Assembly: GCA_018417955.1 (NCBI GenBank)
Contig: JACTVC010000008.1
Coordinates: 682,001-746,000, forward strand
DNA from: Laccaria trichodermophora
Lineage: Eukaryota > Basidiomycota > Agaricomycetes > Agaricales > Hydnangiaceae
DNA: 64,000 bases
Reading direction: 5' to 3'
The position numbers and the translations under genes are program-made. Each line of letters opens with the position of its first letter. Within the stretch, counting starts at the first letter, position 1. Below, piece by piece: positions 63,588 through 64,000 of the stretch. Under the pieces are notes generated by a model. The model was not told the DNA's origin, did not search any database, and was given only the letters and a program-made list of their open reading frames with translations.

Positions 63588-64000
63588 ATGCGTCCACCCC
63601 GCCATCATCATCCAGACGACGAGCAACAACAACGGTGCCAGATTCAAATGGAGACATCACCGCCTAGTCTGGGCATGTCACCCGCTTCAAGATATAGGCA
63701 CAACCTCAAGGTTCTAAGGAGGCGTGACCCCTCGATTATATCCATCTTTGACCAGTTCAGCCATGTATGCGTCTATCACCACGATGGGAAGAAATGGGAA
63801 AAACATGGTTATGAGGGAAGCATGTTTTTATTCGAGAGGTGTGTCTCTGTGCCACTTGTCTTTTTTTCCTTCTGTTTTTCTTTCATTGCAATTGGCGATG
63901 GCTGATGAACTTGAAAACTCAAAGGGACGTTTACCCGCCATACGGATTCTACATCCTCAATCGAATGGGCATGGAAGACTACATCCAACACATCTACCCC
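63588..64000 (+). CDS. DCP1: mRNA-decapping protein Dcp1, N-terminal part
   Basis: ATG 63588, exon to 63838, 86-bp intron (63839-63924), exon continuing past the window end. Encodes the EVH1-like Dcp1 domain: RYRHNLKVLRRRDPSIISIF, DQFSHVCVYHHDGKKWEKHG, EGSMFLFER and, after the splice, DVYPPYGFYILNRMGMEDYI. Dcp1 activates the decapping enzyme Dcp2 in cytoplasmic P-bodies. Residues before SPASRYRH are low-complexity (HHHPDDEQQQ) and the true start could be internal. Frame and splice phases are intact. C-terminus outside the window. Confidence 0.93.

Overview
The window looks like nuclear DNA of a mushroom-forming basidiomycete (Agaricomycetes). Introns are about 50 bp with GT..AG borders and CTNAC-type branch sites. 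The recognisable host genes are fungal: an NCS1 permease, a NACHT/STAND protein, a DUF6534-type membrane protein and DCP1. Most of the rest is transposable elements, many nested. No organism name can be read from the sequence itself.

Layout. 0-4.3 kb: 3' end of an NCS1 permease with an in-frame stop, then duplicated gene fragments. 4.3-27.1 kb: an old, CpG-poor transposon island. It holds a TA-flanked mariner-like element (6173-9196) inserted in the end of a second TIR element, whose uncharacterised ~1,015-codon putative transposase (10159-13829) is itself split by a hAT-type MITE (10204-10766). After these come a seven-exon gene with an HxD...H dioxygenase-like signature, a DIRS/YR-like gag and reverse transcriptase, and a further TIR insertion. 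27.1-30.4 kb: a nearly intact hAT element inside a minisatellite. 30.6-34.4 kb (minus strand): a NACHT gene whose 3' part runs into an array of single-codon (3-nt) micro-exon candidates. 34.4-47 kb: decayed gene copies, one unrecognised acidic-protein gene and a large inverted (foldback) repeat carrying two MITEs. 47-64 kb: a CpG-rich part with an acidic hypothetical gene, a ~2.8-kb tandem duplication whose first copy holds a young complete Ty1/copia element and a 265-bp MITE, then three ordinary host genes ending in DCP1.

Main finding. On the minus strand between 32594 and 30845, 27 trinucleotides are each bounded by AG on the 5' side and a GT (once GC) donor on the 3' side, usually 48-74 bp apart. 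Inside it, 69-bp tandem units are nearly identical except for exactly those three bases, which differ almost completely from unit to unit. This looks like a tail of one-codon exons with hypervariable codons on a NACHT (NLR-like) gene. I know of no described system like it; transcription is not shown.

A second theme is mutation. Nearly all premature stops are TGA where CGA (Arg) would restore a readable protein, the old elements lack CpG, and even the two differences between the copia LTRs are CG/TG. This points to methylated-CpG deamination across the repeat island.
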